Part shown: positions 33,593-43,473 of the stretch, in pieces
Layout: each line of letters starts with the position of its first letter
Numbering within the stretch: the first letter of the stretch is position 1
Assembly: GCF_029201565.1 (NCBI RefSeq)
Contig: NZ_CP104002.1
Coordinates: 3,675,001-3,739,000, forward strand
Reading direction: 5' to 3'
Source of the DNA: Devosia sp. SD17-2
GTDB taxonomy: Bacteria > Pseudomonadota > Alphaproteobacteria > Rhizobiales > Devosiaceae
Length of the DNA: 64,000 nucleotides
The notes under the pieces: model-generated
Told to the model about the DNA's origin: nothing
Databases searched by the model: none
What the model saw: only the letters and a program-made list of their open reading frames with translations
Position numbers and translations under genes: made by a program

Positions 33593-35686
33593 TTATTCTG
33601 CCCAGCGGGCAAAAACCTTTTCGAAGAGGGCCTGGGCCTCCTCATCCTTCTCAAGCGTCAGGATGGCGTTGCGACCCGTGCCATAGATAACGGCGAGATC
33701 GACCCAGCGACGGCTCTCGAGGAGGCCGACATTGGTCGCGGCATCTTCCGGCGACGCGCTCAGCGCGAAGAGGAAGGAATTGCCGACGATGCGGGCCGAG
33801 GCACCGACCAGCGGCGTGCCGGGAACCAGCTCTTCATCCTTGAGCAACACACCCGGAAGGCTCGAAATCGAGCCACCGATGAAGGTATCGGGGATGTTGA
33901 AGGCCACTTCCATCAAATGGGAAGCGGGCAGGCTCGGATCGGCATTCTTGCGAATGGTCACGCCGACGCTTAGATTGCGCGCCGGAATGCTGGCCTGGGC
34001 GACAAGCGTGGGCAGGCCCACCTCATCGACACCCTCTTCCCAATCCACCGTACCCGAGAAGGGCACAGCACCGGTGCGGCCGTCGGCCGAAGCTTCGAGC
34101 AGCAGTGACTGGCTGCCGGCCAGCACGGCCGGATCGACGGAAGCCGCGGGATCATTGGCCGCGATGGTGGTGTCGTCGCCCGAGAGCCGTTCCTCGGTCT
34201 TTTCCGCGCCGTTAAGCGAAGGAAGAGCGGTTTCGGCGCCTGTCGGGGTGACAGGTTCGGGCGTGGGCTCAAGGCGGTCATCTGCCTCGAGGCCTTCGAG
34301 CGCAGTCGTCGGCTCTCCCGGCGTATTTGTCGCGGTATTGCCCGGACCGGTTCCGGTTTCGCTGTTTACGCCCGTCTCAACGGCAGGCTGTGGGCCATCA
34401 AGCGATGGTGTCGGCGCAACAATCGGGACGTCGACGTTCTGGGTCACAGGGGCCTGGGCCGTTCCGAACATCTGATCGAGATCGACATAGCCTTCGCGCC
34501 AGGCCCAGAAGCCCGCCCCGCCGACACCGGCCAAAAGGAGTGCGAAGACAACGAGGAAAATGGTGAGGCCGGCCGAGGAGCGGCGCTCGGTTTCCGCTTC
34601 GGCCACTGCAAAGCCGCTGTCGTCTACGGCCAGCGCATCGCCGAGGGCGTCGCGCTTTTGCTCCTGGGTGTCGGTGCCCGAAGTGGCCTCGCCGCGGGCT
34701 TCGCGGTCCAGCGTCTCAATGGCGCGTTCGATGGCGCCTTCGGCCTCGCGGGCTTCGTCAGCCTCGACCTCGACTTCACGCACGCTGGACAGCGCGGCTT
34801 CAACCGGCGCGTCCTCGGCGAGAACGGGTTCGAAATTGGTCTGGCGCGCCAGCGCGGCATTGCCGGAGATGACGGGTTCTACCCGCGCGATCGCCGGCGA
34901 CATGGCCGCCGAATTGCCAAGGCCCTTCAAGCTTCCATCGCGCGGGGACGAAGGCCCTGCGGTCTTGAGCGGAATGGGCTGTCGCGTGGACGCGGGGAAG
35001 ACGACCGGAGGCGCGACCGGCTCGTCGGATTTTTTGTCTTCGGATTTCTTACCGTCGAGGGCCGTGGGCTCTGGCGCTAAATCCGGCGTGGCCTTGAGTT
35101 CGGGCTCGGGAGCGGCATTTACCGCGCCGGATGCGTTGATCGTCTCGACCTTTGCGCCGGTGACGCTGGCCGCCTCGCCGATAATGGCTTCGATCGAGAG
35201 TATATCGCTTTCGGGCGATTGCGGCTTGGTCTCTGGTGACGGTGCGGCCTCAACCTTCGGGGCCGGCGGTTCGGGCTTGGCCACCTTTGCAATCGGCTCG
35301 GGCGCCTGACGCGGCTTTTCGACCGGAGGCGTCACGACCGGCTTTGGCGCGGAGGCGACGACCGGTGGAGGCTCGGGCACGACGGGATCGGGCGCGGCCG
35401 GAGCTTGCGCGACCTGGGGTGCAGGAGCAGTAGGCTTGGCCGCGAGCATAGCTTCGCGACCAAGAGAAATGACGGCCTCGCTGGCCTCTTGCTCAACCTG
35501 ACGGATACAGTCTTCGAGCTGCAGTCGATGTTGCGTGATTTCGCGGGCCGGCAGAGGGGGCTGGATAGCCCGCAGCTGCCCGACCAGAGCCGAACGCGCC
35601 TTCTCGTAGACCGCGCGCCGCGCGGCCCCATTGTTTTCCGGCAGCGCCGAAATAGCGCGGCGCAACAGCTCCTTATAATCCGCCAT
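33593..35686 (-). CDS. Large Pro/Ala-rich single-span membrane protein of unknown function
   Basis: The 697-residue product has a helical N-terminus (ELLRRAISALPENNGAARRA, RLQLEDCIRQVEQEASEAVI) and then a long disordered region rich in Pro, Ala and Glu. One membrane span (LTIFLVVFALLLAGVGGAGF, about residues 376-395) is followed by a second low-complexity stretch. The C-terminal domain of about 190 residues has beta character (SVGVTIRKNADPSLPASHLM, VAFNIPDTFIGGSISSLPGV). The N-terminus should be cytoplasmic and the beta domain periplasmic. It resembles uncharacterised proteins found beside purA in Hyphomicrobiales. No function is assigned. Confidence 0.8.
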   Translation of the reverse strand: MADYKELLRRAISALPENNGAARRAVYEKARSALVGQLRAIQPPLPAREITQHRLQLEDCIRQVEQEASEAVISLGREAMLAAKPTAPAPQVAQAPAAPDPVVPEPPPVVASAPKPVVTPPVEKPRQAPEPIAKVAKPEPPAPKVEAAPSPETKPQSPESDILSIEAIIGEAASVTGAKVETINASGAVNAAPEPELKATPDLAPEPTALDGKKSEDKKSDEPVAPPVVFPASTRQPIPLKTAGPSSPRDGSLKGLGNSAAMSPAIARVEPVISGNAALARQTNFEPVLAEDAPVEAALSSVREVEVEADEAREAEGAIERAIETLDREARGEATSGTDTQEQKRDALGDALAVDDSGFAVAEAETERRSSAGLTIFLVVFALLLAGVGGAGFWAWREGYVDLDQMFGTAQAPVTQNVDVPIVAPTPSLDGPQPAVETGVNSETGTGPGNTATNTPGEPTTALEGLEADDRLEPTPEPVTPTGAETALPSLNGAEKTEERLSGDDTTIAANDPAASVDPAVLAGSQSLLLEASADGRTGAVPFSGTVDWEEGVDEVGLPTLVAQASIPARNLSVGVTIRKNADPSLPASHLMEVAFNIPDTFIGGSISSLPGVLLKDEELVPGTPLVGASARIVGNSFLFALSASPEDAATNVGLLESRRWVDLAVIYGTGRNAILTLEKDEEAQALFEKVFARWAE

Positions 35687-35735
35687 TGGCTAGTTGGTAC
35701 TCACAATTGCAGCAAGGGTCTTGTATCAAAGTTTA

Positions 35736-37025
35736 TCAATCTTGGAATGGGTCAACCACAAGGATCGTGTCGGCGCGTTCCGGGCTGGTGGAGAGCAGTG
35801 CGACAGGTGCGCCGATCAGCTCTTCAATGTAGCGGACGTATTTGACCGCCTGTGCCGGCAATTCGGCCCAGCTGCGTGCGCCGGCTGTGGTCTCGGACCA
35901 ACCCTCCAAGGTTTCGTAGATCGGCTTAACGCGGGCTTGTGCCCCCATTGAGGCGGGCAGATAATCGATACGTGATCCGTCCAGCTCGTAACCAACGCAG
36001 ACCTTGATCTCTTTCAGGCCATCAAGAACGTCGAGCTTTGTCAGGGCGATACCGGTGATGCCGGAGGTCTTGACGGTCTGGCGCACCAGCACGGCATCGA
36101 ACCAGCCGCAGCGACGCGCGCGACCGGTGTTGACGCCGACCTCGCGACCGACGGTGGCCAGATGACGGCCGATCTCGTCATCGAGTTCGCAGGGGAACGG
36201 GCCTTCGCCGACGCGCGTCGTATAGGCCTTGGTGATGCCCAGCACATAGCCTATGGCCGTGGGGCCAAGGCCCGAGCCGGCAGCAGCCTGACCGGCGACC
36301 GTGTTGGACGAGGTCACAAACGGATAGGTGCCGTGGTCGTTGTCGAGCAGAGCGCCCTGGGCGCCTTCGAAGAGGATGCGGGCGCCATCGCGACGCTTCT
36401 CTTCCAGCACGCGCCAGACCTGGTCCATGAACGGCAGGATCTCGCCGGCGATCGAGGTCAGTTCCTCGTAGATCACATCGGCGGAAATCTCGTTGAGGCC
36501 CATGCCACGACGCAGCGCGTTGTGGTGGGTCAGGAGGCGTTCGATCTTGGGCATGAGCGTTTCGGGCTCGCTCAGATCGATAAGGCGGATAGCGCGACGG
36601 CCAACCTTGTCTTCATAGGCTGGGCCGATGCCGCGACGGGTTGTGCCGATCTTGAGACCGGAATTGCCGTCTTCGCGGATCGCATCGAGTTCGCGGTGGA
36701 GCGAGAGAATCAGCGGGGCATTGTCAGCAATGCGCAGGATCTCAGGGGTGATCGTCACGCCCTGGCCACGCAGCTTCGCCATTTCGGCTACGAAATGGTG
36801 CGGATCGACGACCACGCCATTGCCGATGACCGAGAGCTTGCCCTGGACAAGACCAGACGGCAGCAGGGCCAGCTTGTAGCTTACCCCATCGATAACCAAG
36901 GTATGGCCGGCATTGTGGCCCCCGTGGAAACGCACAACAACATCGGCACGTTCGCTGAGCCAATCAACGATCTTGCCCTTGCCCTCGTCACCCCATTGCG
37001 AGCCGACGACAACCACATTCGCCAT
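35736..37025 (-). CDS. purA: Adenylosuccinate synthetase PurA
   Basis: PurA joins IMP and aspartate with GTP to form adenylosuccinate, the first step towards AMP. The 429-residue product begins [20 protein letters not shown], with the P-loop-like GDEGKGK and its catalytic Asp. It has the signature [15 protein letters not shown], the switch region [20 protein letters not shown] and the base-binding TKLDVL near the C-terminus. Length is normal. It is the upstream neighbour of the hypothetical membrane gene, 49 bases away, and may be co-transcribed with it. Confidence 0.98.
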   Translation of the reverse strand: MANVVVVGSQWGDEGKGKIVDWLSERADVVVRFHGGHNAGHTLVIDGVSYKLALLPSGLVQGKLSVIGNGVVVDPHHFVAEMAKLRGQGVTITPEILRIADNAPLILSLHRELDAIREDGNSGLKIGTTRRGIGPAYEDKVGRRAIRLIDLSEPETLMPKIERLLTHHNALRRGMGLNEISADVIYEELTSIAGEILPFMDQVWRVLEEKRRDGARILFEGAQGALLDNDHGTYPFVTSSNTVAGQAAAGSGLGPTAIGYVLGITKAYTTRVGEGPFPCELDDEIGRHLATVGREVGVNTGRARRCGWFDAVLVRQTVKTSGITGIALTKLDVLDGLKEIKVCVGYELDGSRIDYLPASMGAQARVKPIYETLEGWSETTAGARSWAELPAQAVKYVRYIEELIGAPVALLSTSPERADTILVVDPFQD

Positions 37026-37182
37026 AATCTAGTCTTTCCCAAGAGAACGCGAAAAAGTCGGGTTTGGCCTCGTGCCAACCCTTCCTCAAAATTTGGACGT
37101 CTGTCCCCCCGGCCACTTTGTCGGGTTTGATTGTGGCCGAATAACTGCTAAGTCCGATTGTCCTTACATCACTGGCGCCACG

Positions 37183-38139
37183 ATGACAAAGCCGCATCGA
37201 GACGAAAATCGCGGCATATCCGCGCCTTTACTCGACCAGCCCTACTTATTGCTGGTCCTGGCCCCGCTATTCTGGGGTGGAAATGTGGTCGCGGCCAAGC
37301 TGGTCGTCGGGGAAATCGACCCATTCATGTTGCTGGCGAGCCGATGCGTTCTGGCGACGCTGTTCATTTTCCCCTTCGCGTGGAAGCACTTGCAGCGCGA
37401 CTGGGCCGTCGTCCGGGCACACTGGCCGATCCTCATGGCCTATGGCGCTATCGGTTATGCGCTGTTCAATGGGCTCCTCTATGTGGGGCTGCAAAGCACA
37501 AGCGGGGTCAATTCGGCGATCGTGCAGGCCTCTTTGCCCCTGATGATTCTGGGCTGTAATTTCATCGTGTTCCGGGTGCGGGCGCGCTGGCTGCAGATCG
37601 TGGGCGTGCTGCTGGCCATTTCCGGGGTATTGCTGACCGCCACCCATGGCGACGCCTCGCGAATCCTAACGCTCGACTTCAACATCGGCGACATTTTCGT
37701 CATCCTCGCCTGCTTTGCCTACACCGGCTACACGCTGGCCCTGCGCTTCCGCCCGAAAATGAATGTCATGAGCTTCATGGCCGTGTCGTTTTCCGGCGCC
37801 GCGGCTACGGCCGTCGTCATGCTGTTTGCCTTCCGGGACGGTTTTGCCGAGGTGGCAGGCCTGGGCAGCGCCTCGCTCACCGTGTGGGCGGTCATCGCTT
37901 ATGTCGCGATCTTCCCCTCCATGTTCAGCCAGGTCGCCTATGCCCGCGGCGTGGAGCTGGTGGGGGCCAATCGCGCCGCGCCGAGCCACAATCTCATCCC
38001 GGTCTTCGGCACTCTGGGGTCGGTGATCATCCTCGGCGAAAGCCTTGAGGGCTACCACTTCCTCGCCGCCGCGATCATCATCGCAGGCATCGTCCTAGCC
38101 GAATATTCGGCGCGGCGGAAAGTCAGTTCACCGGCATAA
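37183..38139 (+). CDS. EamA/DMT-family transporter
   Basis: The 318-residue product has ten predicted membrane spans in two EamA repeats. The first begins LLLVLAPLFWGGNVVAAKLV with the ASRCVLATLFIFPFAW segment. The second begins DIFVILACFAYTGYTLALRF and ends SVIILGESLEGYHFLAAAII. Members export amino acids, nucleobases or other metabolites, and the substrate cannot be read from sequence. I start at ATG 37183; the upstream extension is antisense to the purA leader. It is divergent from purA and converges on serA across a shared terminator. Confidence 0.9.
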   Translation: MTKPHRDENRGISAPLLDQPYLLLVLAPLFWGGNVVAAKLVVGEIDPFMLLASRCVLATLFIFPFAWKHLQRDWAVVRAHWPILMAYGAIGYALFNGLLYVGLQSTSGVNSAIVQASLPLMILGCNFIVFRVRARWLQIVGVLLAISGVLLTATHGDASRILTLDFNIGDIFVILACFAYTGYTLALRFRPKMNVMSFMAVSFSGAAATAVVMLFAFRDGFAEVAGLGSASLTVWAVIAYVAIFPSMFSQVAYARGVELVGANRAAPSHNLIPVFGTLGSVIILGESLEGYHFLAAAIIIAGIVLAEYSARRKVSSPA

Positions 38140-38168
38140 AAAAGGCCGGCGTCGCGGCGCCGGCCTTT
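38137..38168. terminator. Bidirectional terminator between the EamA gene and serA
   Basis: AAAGGCCGGCG (38141-38151) pairs perfectly with CGCCGGCCTTT (38158-38168). An A run precedes it, giving six T on the minus strand for serA. Confidence 0.9.
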
Positions 38169-38190
38169 CAGTATGTGGAAGCAAAAAGCC

Positions 38191-39774
38191 TCAGAACTTG
38201 AGGGCTTTAGCCTGCTTAACGCCATCCAGCGCAGCAATCTCGCCGAGCTGCTGCTCGGTCAAGGTGCCATCGATGGACACGAGCGCGATGGCGTCGCCAC
38301 CGACTTCGGCACGGCCAAGGTTGAAGTTGGCGATATTGATGCCAAGCGTGCCGAGCAGCGTGCCGAGACGGCCGATATGGCCCGGCTTGTCCTCATTGGT
38401 GACATAGAGCATGGACGGGGTGAGCTCCGCTTCCATGTTGATGTCCTTGACCTGAATGATGCGCGGCTTGCCATTGACAAAGAGCGTACCGGCAAGGGCG
38501 CGCACCTGGCGCTCGGTGGTCACGGTCAGACGTATGTAGCCTTCATAGGCGCCCTGCTGATCGCGGGTGGTGGTTTCCACCACAATGCCGCGATCCTTGG
38601 CGATCTGCGGGGCCGAGACCATGTTGATGTCGCCAAGCGATGGCTTGAGGACGCCATTGATGGCGGCGGCGACCATGGGGCGGATGTTGAGACCGGCCGG
38701 GGTGCCTTCGAATTCGATCTTGATGCCCGAGATCGAGGTCTCGGTCAGCTGGCCGGCAAAGGAGCCAATGGCCTCGGCAAGCTTCACCCACGGGGTGATC
38801 AGCGGCGCTTCTTCAGCCGAAATCGACGGGAAATTCAACGCGTTAGTGATCTCGCCGGTCATCAGGTAAGCCGAGATCTGCTCGGCCACCTGGAGCGCCA
38901 CGTTCTCCTGGGCTTCGGTGGTCGAAGCGCCGAGGTGGGGGGTGCAGATGACGTTGGGGAGTTCGAACAGCGGGTTGTTCTCGGCCGGCTCGACGAGGAA
39001 GACGTCGAGGGCGGCGCCGGCCACGTGACCGGACTTAAGTGCTTGATAAAGCGCGTCTTCGTCGATCAGACCACCGCGGGCGCAGTTGATGATCCGGACG
39101 CCTTTTTTGGTCTTGGCGAGGTTTTCGGCGTTGAGGATGTTGCGCGTGGCGTCGATCAGCGGAGTGTGCAGAGTAATAAAATCTGCGCGCGCAAGAAGAT
39201 CGTCAAGCTCAACCTTTTCAACACCGAGCGCCTGCGCGCGTTCCGGGGTCAGGAACGGGTCGAATGCAATAACCTTCATACGAAGACCAATAGCACGATC
39301 AGCAACGATCGAGCCAATATTGCCAGCACCGATCAGGCCGAGAGTTTTATTGGTGACTTCGACGCCCATGAAGCGGTTCTTCTCCCACTTGCTGGCGCGG
39401 GTGGAAGCATCTGCTTCGGGAAGCTGGCGGGCCAGGGCCATCATCATGGCAATGGCGTGCTCGGCAGTCGTGATCGAGTTACCGAAGGGCGTGTTCATCA
39501 CAATGATGCCCTTCTTGGTCGCAGCCGGAATATCGACGTTGTCGACACCAATACCGGCGCGCCCAACGACCTTCAGATTGGTCGCAGCAGCAATGATCTT
39601 CTCGGTTACTTTTGTCGCCGAGCGAATAGCGAGGCCATCATACTGACCAATAACTTCGAGAAGCTTCTCTTTGTCCTTGCCCAGATCGGGGAGATAGTCG
39701 ACCTCGACACCGTTGTCCTTGAAGATCTGGACGGCGGTTGGGCTCAGTTTGTCCGAAACGAGAACTTTTGGCAT
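38191..39774 (-). CDS. serA: D-3-phosphoglycerate dehydrogenase SerA
   Basis: SerA oxidises 3-phosphoglycerate, the first step to serine. The 527-residue product is the long type: a catalytic/NAD domain with TLGLIGAGNIGSIVADRAIG, the RGGLIDEDALYQAL strand and the active-site His in VICTPHLGAST. An intervening ASB domain follows, then a C-terminal ACT domain (VTNEDKPGHIGRLGTLLGTL) that usually senses serine. It lies downstream of serC, and the spacer holds a palindromic repeat that may trim the message. Confidence 0.98.
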   Translation of the reverse strand: MPKVLVSDKLSPTAVQIFKDNGVEVDYLPDLGKDKEKLLEVIGQYDGLAIRSATKVTEKIIAAATNLKVVGRAGIGVDNVDIPAATKKGIIVMNTPFGNSITTAEHAIAMMMALARQLPEADASTRASKWEKNRFMGVEVTNKTLGLIGAGNIGSIVADRAIGLRMKVIAFDPFLTPERAQALGVEKVELDDLLARADFITLHTPLIDATRNILNAENLAKTKKGVRIINCARGGLIDEDALYQALKSGHVAGAALDVFLVEPAENNPLFELPNVICTPHLGASTTEAQENVALQVAEQISAYLMTGEITNALNFPSISAEEAPLITPWVKLAEAIGSFAGQLTETSISGIKIEFEGTPAGLNIRPMVAAAINGVLKPSLGDINMVSAPQIAKDRGIVVETTTRDQQGAYEGYIRLTVTTERQVRALAGTLFVNGKPRIIQVKDINMEAELTPSMLYVTNEDKPGHIGRLGTLLGTLGINIANFNLGRAEVGGDAIALVSIDGTLTEQQLGEIAALDGVKQAKALKF

Positions 39775-39881
39775 GGGTGAAAGCCTTTTTGGGTGTCACG
39801 CCAGGCGTGACCGCAGAGGGGAATTGGTTAGCAGACTGTTAGCGCTGACAGCGCCGAAGTGAGAATTCGGAGGCCAAGAAG

Positions 39882-39928
39882 ACCCCCACCTGGCCTCCCC
39901 CTGAAGGAGGGGGAGGTTGGGTGGGGGT
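39882..39928. repeat. Palindromic repeat between serC and serA
   Basis: One compact unit: arm CCCCCACCTGGCCTCCCCCT, a short centre, and arm AGGGGGAGGTTGGGTGGGGG. The two arms are near-perfect reverse complements with two G-T positions. It is the cleanest example of the repeat family in the window. Confidence 0.8.
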
Positions 39929-39937
39929 GTTCAGAAC

Positions 39938-41119
39938 TCAGGCAGCAACCTTGAGGGCGGCCTTTTCTTCGGCGAAGGCCCAGTCGAGCCATGGGGTCAG
40001 CGCGGCAAGGTCGGACGCTTCGATGGTCGAGCCGGCCCAGATGCGGAGGCCCGCGGGGGCATCCTTGTAGGAGCCGAAATCATAGCCGACGCCGAGCTTG
40101 TCGAGACGGGCCACGATGGCCTTGGCAAAGGCGGCCTGGCCATCGGCGTCGAGCGCGGTGATGGCGGGGTCGACGATGGAGAGGCAGACCGAAGTGTTCG
40201 AGCGGGTGGCCGGATTCTTGGCGAGGAAATCGACCCAGTCGGTCTTGGCGACCCAGTCAGCCAGCACCTTGAAGTTGGCGTCGGCGCGAGCCTGCAGGAC
40301 CGCGAGACCGCCGACGTCCTTGCCCCAGTTCATGGCGTCGATAGCGTCTTCAATGCAGATCATCGAGACGGTGTTGATCGTTTCGGCCTTGAAGATGCCT
40401 TCGATCAGCTTGCCGCCCTTGGTCATGCGGAAAATCTTGGGCAGCGGACGGTCGGGCTTGAAGGTCTCAAGGCGTTCGACAGCGCGCGGCGAGAGAATGA
40501 GAATGCCGTGAGCAGCTTCACCGCCGAGGGCCTTCTGCCAGGAGAAGGTGACAACGTCGAGTTTTGCGAAATCGAGCTTCTGGGCGAAGGCTGCCGAGGT
40601 GGCGTCGCAGATGGTGAGGCCAGCGCGGTCGGCCGGGATCCAGTCAGCATTCGGGACGCGGACGCCCGAGGTGGTGCCGTTCCAGGTAAAGACCACGTCG
40701 CGGTTGAAATCGACCTGGGTGAGATCGGGCAGATCCCCGTAGGCGGCTTCGATGACGCGGACGTCGTCGAGCTTGAGTTGCTTCTGAACGTCGGTGACCC
40801 AGCCGGCACCAAAGGATTCCCAGGCGAGCATGTCGACGCCCCGAGCGCCCAGAGCGCTCCAGAGGAACATTTCGACGGCGCCGGTATCGGAAGCGGGGAC
40901 AATGCCGATGCGGTAATCGGCGGGAACTTCGAGGAGTTCGCGGGTCAGGTCGATTGCCTGCTGGATGCGAGCCTTGGCGGGCTTGGCGCGGTGCGAGCGA
41001 CCGGTGAGCGCATTGGCGAGCGCTTCAACCGTCCAGCCTGGACGCTTGGCACATGGGCCCGACGAAAAATTGGGGTTTGCCGGTTTAACCGTCGGCGCGG
41101 CAAAAGGCGTATCAGCCAT
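39938..41119 (-). CDS. serC: Phosphoserine aminotransferase SerC
   Basis: SerC transaminates 3-phosphohydroxypyruvate to phosphoserine. The 393-residue product matches the alphaproteobacterial form: [20 protein letters not shown] at the start, FAGW-type region [20 protein letters not shown], and the PLP lysine in [15 protein letters not shown]. The middle domain carries [20 protein letters not shown]. It is the first gene of the serC-serA unit. A tandem-hairpin leader that looks like the serC RNA motif lies directly upstream. Confidence 0.97.
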   Translation of the reverse strand: MADTPFAAPTVKPANPNFSSGPCAKRPGWTVEALANALTGRSHRAKPAKARIQQAIDLTRELLEVPADYRIGIVPASDTGAVEMFLWSALGARGVDMLAWESFGAGWVTDVQKQLKLDDVRVIEAAYGDLPDLTQVDFNRDVVFTWNGTTSGVRVPNADWIPADRAGLTICDATSAAFAQKLDFAKLDVVTFSWQKALGGEAAHGILILSPRAVERLETFKPDRPLPKIFRMTKGGKLIEGIFKAETINTVSMICIEDAIDAMNWGKDVGGLAVLQARADANFKVLADWVAKTDWVDFLAKNPATRSNTSVCLSIVDPAITALDADGQAAFAKAIVARLDKLGVGYDFGSYKDAPAGLRIWAGSTIEASDLAALTPWLDWAFAEEKAALKVAA

Positions 41120-41146
41120 ATTCAGCGACCCTCCCAGGTCTATGCG

Positions 41147-41197
41147 CCTCTCGTTAGGGAGAGGTGTCCTGAGGCCGCAGATACTCCCACTGAGGGA
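41147..41197 (-). promoter_or_regulatory. Candidate serC-motif leader RNA
   Basis: Ahead of serC on the minus strand are two adjacent small hairpins: TCCC-TCAGT-GGGA (41197-41185) and CCTCTC-CCTAAC-GAGAGG (41164-41147). The serC RNA motif described for alphaproteobacteria is a conserved leader upstream of serC made of tandem hairpins. Position and shape agree; I cannot check the motif's consensus bases. A role in serine-responsive control is inferred from the family only. Confidence 0.45.
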
Positions 41198-41232
41198 CGC
41201 TCGTCAATGAGTCTTTTTCGGCCGGCAGGGAT

Positions 41233-41895
41233 TCAATCCGAAGGAGCGGCGACAGCCGGGCTGACCGCGGCGCGACCGAGTTCGGTGAGGGCATAGATGC
41301 CGCGGCTTTCGCGAATAAACCAGCCGTAGACATTGCTGCGCAGAATGGTCGGGGCGCGTTCGACGATGGATTTCAATTGCTTGGGACTTTGCGGCCCGGC
41401 CAGCAGGGCCGTGGCGCAAAGAATGGCGTCCTGCCGGTAGGCGGTCATGATCGGCTTGCCGCGCCCGCCGCCGATCTGCGGATCGCCGCGCCGACGCTTG
41501 TGCTCGTCGAGCAGGCGCGAGCGGCGCTTGCTGTCTTTGCGCGGGGTGGGCGCAAAGGGCGCGAGGATCACTTCCACATGGCCGGTGGCGGAGACGGTGA
41601 GCAACCCAAAACCGAGACGCCGGCAGAGATTGCGGAAGCGCGCATCGTGCTCGCGCCCCCTGCCCGTCTTCGCGGCGCGGGCGGCGAGCCAGACCTCATC
41701 GCAAAAGGCAGCGCGCTTGACGCCCTGCATGACCAGCTCAAGATTGAACGCCAGCTTCATTTCGCAGACGATCACAACCGGCGGATCGCCCTCCAGCACG
41801 CCGACAAGGTCACAATCATTGATCTCGCCTTTGACGGCATACCCCGCGCTTTCCATGAAGGATTTTAGAGGGAGATAAAGATCCGTCTCAGCCAT
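41233..41895 (-). CDS. DUF2161 family protein (putative PD-(D/E)XK-like)
   Basis: The 220-residue product has the DUF2161 features: LYLPLKSFMESAGYAVKGEI, DCDLVGVLEGDPPVVIVCEM with K following (a D-x(n)-E-x-K pattern), and FNLELVMQGVKRAAFCDEVW. The middle is basic (RKDSKRRSRLLDEHKRRRGD). The C-terminal part has winged-helix character (ILRSNVYGWFIRESRGIYAL). The D...ExK set suggests a nuclease-like fold, but no activity is established for the family. ATG 41895 starts the fold; the frame is open to 42000 with Pro-rich, unlikely sequence. It is a single gene. Confidence 0.85.
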   Translation of the reverse strand: MAETDLYLPLKSFMESAGYAVKGEINDCDLVGVLEGDPPVVIVCEMKLAFNLELVMQGVKRAAFCDEVWLAARAAKTGRGREHDARFRNLCRRLGFGLLTVSATGHVEVILAPFAPTPRKDSKRRSRLLDEHKRRRGDPQIGGGRGKPIMTAYRQDAILCATALLAGPQSPKQLKSIVERAPTILRSNVYGWFIRESRGIYALTELGRAAVSPAVAAPSD

Positions 41896-42025
41896 TGCGC
41901 TCGGGGTTTTGGGTTTTTGGGTTCTTGGGGCGGTGTAGCTGAGTCTTGGGGGATGAGGGAGCGATTGGGGGACGGCGAGATGGGGGTGGTTAGCTGCCAT
42001 ATCGGTGCGTGGGAGCGAATGGCGG

Positions 42026-42502
42026 CTATATGGGCAAGGCTGCCGCTTTTTTCGCGTTAAGTAGGTGTGCTTTTAGGCCGGCAGGATAAAGCTGGGGCTG
42101 CCCTGTCCCGTCCAGCCTATCCAATGCAAACCACTCCGCGAAGCATCCCACTCCGCTATCCTCGTTGAATGTGATGCGGCTCTGTCCGGCAAAGGTGTCC
42201 GGCGGAAACTGCACATCGAATATCGCCAGTATCTCGTGCCCAAGTTCGCCTTCATGGGTGTAGATGTTCTGCGTGAAGGTAGGGCCACCTACGATGTTCA
42301 CCTCTATCCCAAGTTCTTCCTGAAACTCTCGGATGAGGGCCGCTTCGGCCGTTTCACCAAACTCGACGGTGCCGCCAAGCGGGCGAACGCCCTTCAGCCG
42401 CCCAGCATCATCATAAACTTCAGATGCAAGGAGACGGTCGCCTCGCCACTGCAGGCCCAGAGCTTTGAAACGGATTGTAGATGCGGGGCGCCATGTGTGC
42501 AT
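42026..42502 (-). CDS. Nudix hydrolase
   Basis: The 158-residue product has a complete Nudix box: G-TVEFG-E-TAEAALI-REFQEELGI fits GX5EX7REUXEEXGU. The N-terminal strand is ALGLQWRGDRLLASEVYDDA and the C-terminal part is typical (EWFALDRLDGTGQPQLYPAG). Nudix enzymes cleave nucleoside diphosphates linked to other groups, and the substrate here is unknown. It is close to the IS element but is intact. Its start ATG 42502 is in a region of somewhat lower GC than the flagellar block. Confidence 0.93.
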   Translation of the reverse strand: MHTWRPASTIRFKALGLQWRGDRLLASEVYDDAGRLKGVRPLGGTVEFGETAEAALIREFQEELGIEVNIVGGPTFTQNIYTHEGELGHEILAIFDVQFPPDTFAGQSRITFNEDSGVGCFAEWFALDRLDGTGQPQLYPAGLKAHLLNAKKAAALPI

Positions 42503-42621
42503 GCAGATGGATTAAGTTGGATACTGATCGTCCGCAATGGGGTTGAAGCTGCCATTCATGGTGAGAGGCTTGGATGACCGATTTGGGGTCGACAGCCGCC
42601 CCCTCACCTCCCCCTTCCTAG

Positions 42622-43473
42622 GCGGTGTGGACGAAGTGGATTCCCAAATCAGCTAATCGCTGATTCAACGCTGTTCTTTGCGGAGAGCAGCGTTGGTTCG
42701 GGGTTTGATGTCAGATGCAGAGTGGGCCTTCTTCGAACCGTTCGTGGTGGAGAAGGGTCCGAGACGAGGTCGGCGGCCGCGTGATCATCGGCTGGTGCTG
42801 GATGGGGTGTTCTGGATAGCCCGCACGGGAACCGCCTGGCGGGATCTGCACAGCCATTTTGGCCCATGGAACTCAGTCTATCGCCAGTTCCGGCGTTGGA
42901 CGCAGGCGGGGATCTGGGATGTGATGCTGGAGGCCTTGAACGAGACGGGAGCGGGTAACGATAGCGTTCAGATGATCGACTCTACCATCATCCGCGCCCA
43001 TCAGCACGCCGCCGGCGCGCTAAAAAAGGGGATGCGGACCAAAGTCTTGGCCGCTCTCGTGGTGGTTTCTCGACCAAGATCCACCTCCGCAGCAACGCTC
43101 TCGGCCTCCCTGTCGCGGTCACGCTGAGCGGCGGACAGGTCTCCGACGTGAAAGGCTACGTGCCGATCATGGACCAGCCCGGTCCGAGACCCTGCGTGCT
43201 GCTCGCCGACAAGGGATACGACGCCGACTTCATCCTGGCTGACCTGGAGGCCCGCGGCGTGGCCGCTGTCATCCCGGCCAAACGAAACCGCAAGGTTCAG
43301 TCCGTTATCGACGGCCATATCTATGCCTTGAGAAACCTCGTCGAGCGATGCTTCTCAAAGCTCAAGCACAGCCGCCGCTTAGCCACGCGATACGACAAAA
43401 CCGCCGATAGCTTCCTCGGCTTCGTTCTCGTCGCGTCGATCCGGTTGTGGGTCAGACACTTTGTCCACACAAC
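42622..43473 (+). mobile_element. IS5-family insertion sequence (IS427-like), copy 1
   Basis: Terminal inverted repeats match: left GCGGTGTGGACGAAGTG, right (reverse complement) GTTGTGTGGACAAAGTG. CTAG flanks both ends (42618-42621 and 43474-43477), as expected for a CTAG target in this group. The left flank, CCCCTCACCTCCCCCTTCCTAG, looks like half of the palindromic intergenic repeat, so the element seems to have landed in one. It carries one two-frame transposase. A second element with related ends lies at 60751-61597. Confidence 0.88.
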
